DNA of 8,968 nt, taken from CAYNEO01 sp964396245 (GTDB lineage Bacteria > Zixibacteria > MSB-5A5 > GN15 > FEB-12). The stretch spans positions 1-8,968 of the forward strand of contig CAYNEO010000077.1 of assembly GCA_964396245.1 (NCBI GenBank). Direction: 5' to 3'. A model generated the notes under the pieces. It was not told the origin of the DNA. It made no database searches and was given only the letters and a program-made list of their open reading frames with translations. Shown here piece after piece: positions 6,136 to 8,968 of this stretch (position 1 is the first letter of the stretch; the number at the start of each line of letters is the position of its first letter). The translations under genes and the position numbers were made by a program.

Positions 6136-7515
6136 CTACAGTGGGAATTCAGACACATCACGCATGCGCCCGGGGTACATCCGTTGAATGGGCTTAATTA
6201 CCGTGCTTCTGTCGATTGTAACGCCCAGCCAGCTCTCGAGCGAATCGTAGACTTCATCGGTAAACGGACCGTACCCGTTATTTCCCGCCCGATGATTCTC
6301 GCCGGGCAGAACGATCCTGAGCGCATTGGCTTGCGCGGTTGGATGGATACCTCCCGCGGTCCAGGGATCGTACTCCCCGTAGATGTAAAGGATATTGTCA
6401 CCCTCGGTCTCCAGCCATTGAATAAGATCAAGCTGGCTCGATGGATCGTATGACCGCGGAACCCCCTGGGGGCAGAACAAAGAATACGACAAGTGATAAG
6501 GCGACTCGATCAGATCGGCGACATGATCGTCGATCAGGCGGTAATACCCGAGCTCCGTGTACAACTGATACCACGCCGGGGCAAGCGCGTCCATGTATTC
6601 GTCGTGAAGCCAGTCGATCCCGTTCTCGGTCTGAAGATAATCGAAGAGCTCCTGCGTCGAAGCCGTGCTGTCCGGGAAACCGTTGCAATCTCCGGGGCCG
6701 TACTGCCAGAAGTAAAACAGATACTCGAGCGTGTTTATCTCGAAAACCGTTTCAAGCCCCAGCCGAAAGCTCAGTTGGTTCTGCGATGCATATTCCTGGT
6801 AAAGGGGCAGGAGCGAATCCCGACGCGAGAGTACCAGCCGTTGGAACTGCTTCAACGCATCCCGGCAGGTAGCATCGCCGACCTCGTTGAGAAGGAAGTT
6901 TTCATAGCGGGGATCGGCGGTGTCCACGCTCACCGGCGCGACCTGGGCGACTGTGGCAAGAACATCATCGGGGTAACATCGACGATAATACAGTACGTTG
7001 CTGCCCCCTTTGCTGATTCCATGGGAAACCCACGGACCGGTGTAGATAGGCGAAAGCAACTCGGCAATCCGGTGACAATCGGCCGCTGCCTGATCAACGT
7101 TGAGGTATTGCCAGTTTATCGGGTCGGGCGCGGCGTCGCCGAAGTAGCGATGGTTGATAAAAATCTGATTGGCATCCAGTATCTCGGTAAGCGGAAAAAC
7201 CTGGTTGCTGGTTACCATGTAACCCCGGGTTATGAACACGGTCGGGGCGGATTCATCGCGATGTGAAATGAAAATCCTCTGGGCGAGTTGCTGTCCCGAC
7301 GGATTGTCATGATCCACCGGTTGGGGCAGACTGATTTCGAAAGCTCGACTGAAACCGGCAGGAGCTTCAATTTCGGTCACCGTGGCGCCCGGTAAGGCGG
7401 ATAACTTCTGTTCGAGGGTCGGCGGGCGGGTTGGCGACTCATCGTCTTCGCTGCACGTGATGAATAGCACAGATGCCAGAATCATGAGCACAGCCATCAT
7501 AGTAAGCTGTTTCAT
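6136..7515 (-). CDS. Secreted S37-like serine peptidase, probable lipoprotein
   Basis: The 459-aa protein starts at ATG with GGAGG ten bases and AGGA three to four bases upstream. Residues 1-20 are a hydrophobic signal followed by Cys21 and an acidic stretch (SEDDE). This suggests a lipoprotein, although Thr at -1 of the cysteine is atypical. The core resembles the PS-10 / S37 family of secreted tripeptidyl aminopeptidases, which have an alpha/beta-hydrolase fold. Ser168 sits in GISKGG, followed by VLYYRRCYPDDV and TVAQVAPVS, the characteristic block after the nucleophile. Likely partners are Asp383 in YGEYDPWTAG and His408 in GENHRAG, where the family catalytic Asp and His are expected. TRGY (residues 96-99) may form part of the oxyanion site. 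It probably trims peptides from the N-terminus in the periplasm or at the surface. It converges on the CPBP gene 97 bp away, with no clear terminator between. Confidence 0.82.
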   Translation of the reverse strand: MKQLTMMAVLMILASVLFITCSEDDESPTRPPTLEQKLSALPGATVTEIEAPAGFSRAFEISLPQPVDHDNPSGQQLAQRIFISHRDESAPTVFITRGYMVTSNQVFPLTEILDANQIFINHRYFGDAAPDPINWQYLNVDQAAADCHRIAELLSPIYTGPWVSHGISKGGSNVLYYRRCYPDDVLATVAQVAPVSVDTADPRYENFLLNEVGDATCRDALKQFQRLVLSRRDSLLPLYQEYASQNQLSFRLGLETVFEINTLEYLFYFWQYGPGDCNGFPDSTASTQELFDYLQTENGIDWLHDEYMDALAPAWYQLYTELGYYRLIDDHVADLIESPYHLSYSLFCPQGVPRSYDPSSQLDLIQWLETEGDNILYIYGEYDPWTAGGIHPTAQANALRIVLPGENHRAGNNGYGPFTDEVYDSLESWLGVTIDRSTVIKPIQRMYPGRMRDVSEFPL

Positions 7516-7650
7516 TTGTCCTGTGCCTCCATGTTATATTCTTACAGACGATAGACGCCGCTTGTTTGTTGCCGGGATTTATGGACTAACTTGACCACAC
7601 CCTGATCCGTACCGGCGGGCATTCACTCTGGACAGAGCGAACCGATTCTT

Positions 7651-7695
7651 CCCCATAAAAAAATGCGCCATCAGGGGCTCGAACCCCCGACCCGC
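7651..7695 (-). repeat. tRNA-Lys 3'-end fragment (distal att-like direct repeat)
   Basis: On the minus strand this reads the last bases of the variable loop, the T-arm (GGGGG-TTCGAGC-CCCTG), the 3' acceptor strand ATGGCGC, discriminator A (7664), then seven Ts. It matches 8914-8958 over 45 bases with two mismatches (7656 and 7688). Upstream of 7695 the similarity stops at once: no anticodon arm or 5' half follows, so it is not a working tRNA. The mismatch at 7688 turns T-stem position 49 from C to G and breaks the 49-65 pair. It is the expected leftover at the far side of an insertion into the tRNA 3' end. Confidence 0.85.
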
Positions 7696-7754
7696 ATCGA
7701 TCACTCGTGAAAACGCTCTGGACTATTCCGACGAATGATAGCCTCTAGAGGAGA

Positions 7755-8036
7755 CTAAATATCCTCATATGGCCGCAATTTCGCCGCGATCATCCTTATG
7801 GTGTCGATTAAGTATGCACTTGCCAGAGTGTAAACCATCACTGCACTTGAAGCAGACCGCAACGGAACGAATATCGGCACACCTTGCTCTAATTTGATCA
7901 CTCGGCTGGAATCCTTGGCGTGAGACAGTGATGAAAATGGACCGTAGAAGCATCTATACTCTAGAGGTCGACTCAATTCGGCGGCAAGATCCCCATCCAA
8001 AATTCCCTTTAACGGCTCATTCATTTGATCTGACAT
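7755..8036 (-). CDS. Hypothetical 93-aa protein in the tRNA-flanked island
   Basis: ATG at 8034-8036 is preceded by GGGAG with seven bases spacing. I recognise no family. Residues 1-25 are acidic and polar (MSDQMNEPLKG, DGDLAAEL). Residues 26-50 hold a Cys29-Phe-Tyr-Gly block and a short basic patch. Residues 53-86 are hydrophobic and amphipathic (VPIFVPL, SSAVMVYTLASAYLIDTIRMIAAKL), which may fold as a strand and two helices rather than a plain membrane span. It lies 197 bp downstream of the nuclease-like gene on the same strand, inside the same direct repeats. A partner or immunity role is possible but only inferred from position. Confidence 0.6.
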   Translation of the reverse strand: MSDQMNEPLKGILDGDLAAELSRPLEYRCFYGPFSSLSHAKDSSRVIKLEQGVPIFVPLRSASSAVMVYTLASAYLIDTIRMIAAKLRPYEDI

Positions 8037-8233
8037 ACTTCAACTCCCAAGAAGAATAGTATTGTCAGAAAGATTGACTGTTCTGTTGCACTATAACGAG
8101 AGGTTGTTGTTTATACGCGGTGGGTCGGGTAGCCTATTCGATAAACCTCCCCAGCCGCACTACTCTTATTTGAGCTAGAAGGTGGACGCGTCTATCATTA
8201 GTTTGTACATCCGCTCGATAAGCTGAGACGGCG
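8037..8233. other. Intergenic stretch between the two island genes
   Basis: At 197 bp it is rather long for an operon and looks more AT-rich than the flanking chromosome. On the minus strand TATAGT (CGTTATAGTG) and TACTAT are -10-like hexamers before the 93-aa gene, each without a good -35. An eight-base palindrome GACGCGTC lies near 8185. No clear terminator follows the nuclease-like gene. Confidence 0.3.
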
Positions 8234-8851
8234 TCAGGTGATTCGCAGCAATCCCTCAAACATCGAGTCGCACCACCTCTTCCATTCCTGAATTCGTTCT
8301 CCGAATTCTCTGTTTTCCCACCTATTCAGATCTGCTATGATCTCCTCGAGCGAAAGGATATCTGCAAATGCAAATTGCCGAGAGACCGATGATCGGCCCG
8401 CTTCAGCAACTGCTCCCCAAATAAGCACCCCACCATCTACTTTTGCCTCCTCCCGGCGTTGTCCGGACTGAATGGTAACCATTGCGTCGCCTGGATGACG
8501 AGTCGCTGTCAGAAAGTCGGCAAAGGCCTTCTTCTGATGGTGTTCAAGCTGCGAAGGTTCAGTGAGAATCAAATACTTGTAGTTGTTCCATTGTATTTCG
8601 CATTTCATCTCTGCGACATAAAGTTTGGCGGTTTCTCTATTCTGCAGAGTGAAATCCAGGGTGGAACCCCTGGACTGCGAGCCCAGATATATGGTTGGCC
8701 GGCCGAGATCCGAATAAGACGACCGGGCATCCCTGCACCAGATTCTGACTATCTCCTCATTGAAAATGCCAAACACTCGCGATAGGAACTTCCCCCGGTC
8801 ATCTCCTTCCCCCCTAAACAATTGCTCGAGGTCAGTGCTGTTTCCCGTCAT
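8234..8851 (-). CDS. PD-(D/E)XK nuclease-like protein (island cargo)
   Basis: I start at the ATG at 8849-8851 (205 aa), which has a perfect AAGGAGGT (8858-8865) six bases upstream. A longer TTG-initiated form from 8893 has no such site. The core reads STLD66FTLQNRETAKLYVAE81MK83CE: an Asp on one strand, then E-x-K on the next, the metal-binding signature of the PD-(D/E)XK restriction-endonuclease-like fold. A preceding helix with E32-E33 (FGIFNEEIVRIW) could give the fourth acidic residue. Other blocks are LGRPTIYLG (49-57), a QLEHHQKKAFADFL helix (101-114) and a VLIWG strand (142-146). The protein has no signal peptide and is probably cytoplasmic. No methyltransferase or specificity subunit lies nearby. 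Possible roles are a defence nuclease, a nucleic-acid repair enzyme, or a recombination helper for the island. The target is unknown. Confidence 0.65.
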   Translation of the reverse strand: MTGNSTDLEQLFRGEGDDRGKFLSRVFGIFNEEIVRIWCRDARSSYSDLGRPTIYLGSQSRGSTLDFTLQNRETAKLYVAEMKCEIQWNNYKYLILTEPSQLEHHQKKAFADFLTATRHPGDAMVTIQSGQRREEAKVDGGVLIWGAVAEAGRSSVSRQFAFADILSLEEIIADLNRWENREFGERIQEWKRWCDSMFEGLLRIT

Positions 8852-8857
8852 CCTCCA

Positions 8858-8865
8858 ACCTCCTT
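8858..8865 (-). promoter_or_regulatory. Perfect Shine-Dalgarno AAGGAGGT of the nuclease-like gene
   Basis: Eight consecutive bases complementary to the 16S 3' end lie six bases before the ATG at 8851 and fix the start. It is the strongest ribosome site in the window. A weak promoter candidate, TTGTGG-N17-TACGAT, lies just upstream on the minus strand (about 8919-8891), with its -35 touching the tRNA T-run. Such a promoter would be completed by the integration junction. Confidence 0.6.
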
Positions 8866-8913
8866 GATTGATTCTACTCTCGAAAGCGTTCAATCGTACT
8901 CGATAATCAGATC

Positions 8914-8958
8914 CCCCACAAAAAAATGCGCCATCAGGGGCTCGAACCCCGGACCCGC
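8914..8958 (-). repeat. tRNA-proximal att-like direct repeat
   Basis: It covers the T-arm, acceptor 3' strand and T-run terminator of tRNA-Lys(CUU), and is repeated at 7651-7695. Homology ends at 8958 inside the anticodon stem. The shared block includes the seven-T terminator and four flanking Cs, so integration would keep the tRNA and its terminator intact. Confidence 0.8.
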
Positions 8959-8968
8959 TGATTAAGAG
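8927..8968 (-). tRNA. tRNA-Lys(CUU), 3' half (5' half beyond the window)
   Basis: On the minus strand, from the window edge: anticodon loop CT-CTT-AA (positions 32-38, anticodon CUU), 3' anticodon stem TCAGC, variable loop GGGTC, T-arm CGGGG-TTCGAGC-CCCTG (five pairs with one G-T wobble), 3' acceptor strand ATGGCGC and discriminator A73. The Lys identity rests on the CUU anticodon; A73 agrees. CCA is not encoded: A73 is followed by seven Ts that act as terminator. The 5' half should begin GCGCCAT. Confidence 0.85.

Larger units (their letters stand above)
7651..8958. mobile_element. Small tRNA-Lys-associated genomic island without integrase
   Basis: Two same-orientation copies of a tRNA-Lys 3' end (7651-7695 and 8914-8958) are 1,263 bp apart. 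The copy at 8914 continues into the anticodon loop of a tRNA gene, and the copy at 7651 is only a 3' fragment. This is the geometry left by tyrosine-recombinase integration at a tRNA 3' end, with the tRNA restored on one side. Inside are two minus-strand genes, a PD-(D/E)XK-like protein and a 93-aa unknown. No integrase, excisionase or replication gene is present, so it would need a recombinase in trans or is a remnant of a larger island. Confidence 0.65.

Noticed and set aside
6493..7266. Long plus-strand open frame of 257 codons.
   Set aside because: It lies fully antisense to the S37-like peptidase, which has catalytic motifs and a signal sequence; the plus frame shows neither.
7742..7751. 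CCTCTAGAGG palindrome after the 93-aa gene as a terminator.
   Set aside because: A ten-base palindrome cannot form a stem with a normal loop, and no T-run follows on the minus strand.
7958..7976. CTCTAGAGGTCGACTC resembles a cloning-vector polylinker.
   Set aside because: Common pUC/M13 linkers read TCTAGAGTCGAC without the extra G, and here the bases lie inside an open frame with no other vector sequence nearby.
8170..8210. Short minus-strand frame MYKLMIDASTF after the nuclease-like gene.
   Set aside because: Only 11 codons, no convincing ribosome site and no recognisable leader-peptide context.
1..8968. CRISPR array or rRNA gene.
   Set aside because: No evenly spaced identical repeats with unique spacers and no conserved rRNA segments; the only regular repeat is the coding 18-bp series.

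Overview
The window looks like a chromosomal stretch from a Gram-negative bacterium. It encodes several predicted outer-membrane beta-barrel proteins with cleavable signal peptides, an OmpA-like peptidoglycan-binding domain and two probable lipoproteins. The moderately GC-rich sequence, the 'DTV' hexad-repeat lipoprotein and the families present would fit the FCB superphylum or a related candidate phylum such as Zixibacteria. That placement is inference; no rRNA or other marker gene is in view.

Layout. Positions 3-185 (+) are the C-terminal tail of a PAP2-family phosphatase. A minus-strand terminator (about 328-372) then closes a two-gene minus-strand operon: an OmpA-domain/beta-barrel protein (2105-1149) translationally coupled through a GTGA overlap to a protein with 17 uninterrupted hexapeptide repeats (1152-409). 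After a 417-bp gap comes a minus-strand cluster of paralogous barrel-like proteins. It holds a full-length copy at 5060-4209, a full-length copy at 3395-2523, and between them an internally deleted copy (3831-3409) preceded by what looks like the last 30 or so codons of a fourth copy (3971-3867). A GC-rich hairpin (4144-4176) ends the upstream paralog. A divergent plus-strand CPBP (CAAX-like) intramembrane protease follows (5310-6038), then a minus-strand secreted S37-like serine peptidase, probably a lipoprotein (7515-6136).

The right end carries the clearest accessory signal. Positions 8968-8927 (-) are the 3' half of a tRNA-Lys(CUU) gene running out of the window. A second copy of its 3' end together with the following T-run lies at 7651-7695: 45 bp, two mismatches against 8914-8958, same orientation. 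The 1.26 kb between these direct repeats has the geometry of a small island inserted at a tRNA 3' end. It contains two minus-strand genes and no integrase: a 205-aa protein with a PD-(D/E)XK nuclease-like signature (D66, E81-x-K83) behind a perfect AAGGAGGT ribosome site, and a 93-aa protein I do not recognise. This is the best candidate in the window for an undescribed mobile cargo, possibly defence-related.

How the genes may work together. Most of the window serves the cell envelope: outer-membrane barrels, a periplasmic or surface-anchored repeat protein, an intramembrane protease, a lipoprotein peptidase and a PAP2 phosphatase. The paralog cluster shows active duplication and decay. The tRNA-flanked segment is a separate, acquired module.
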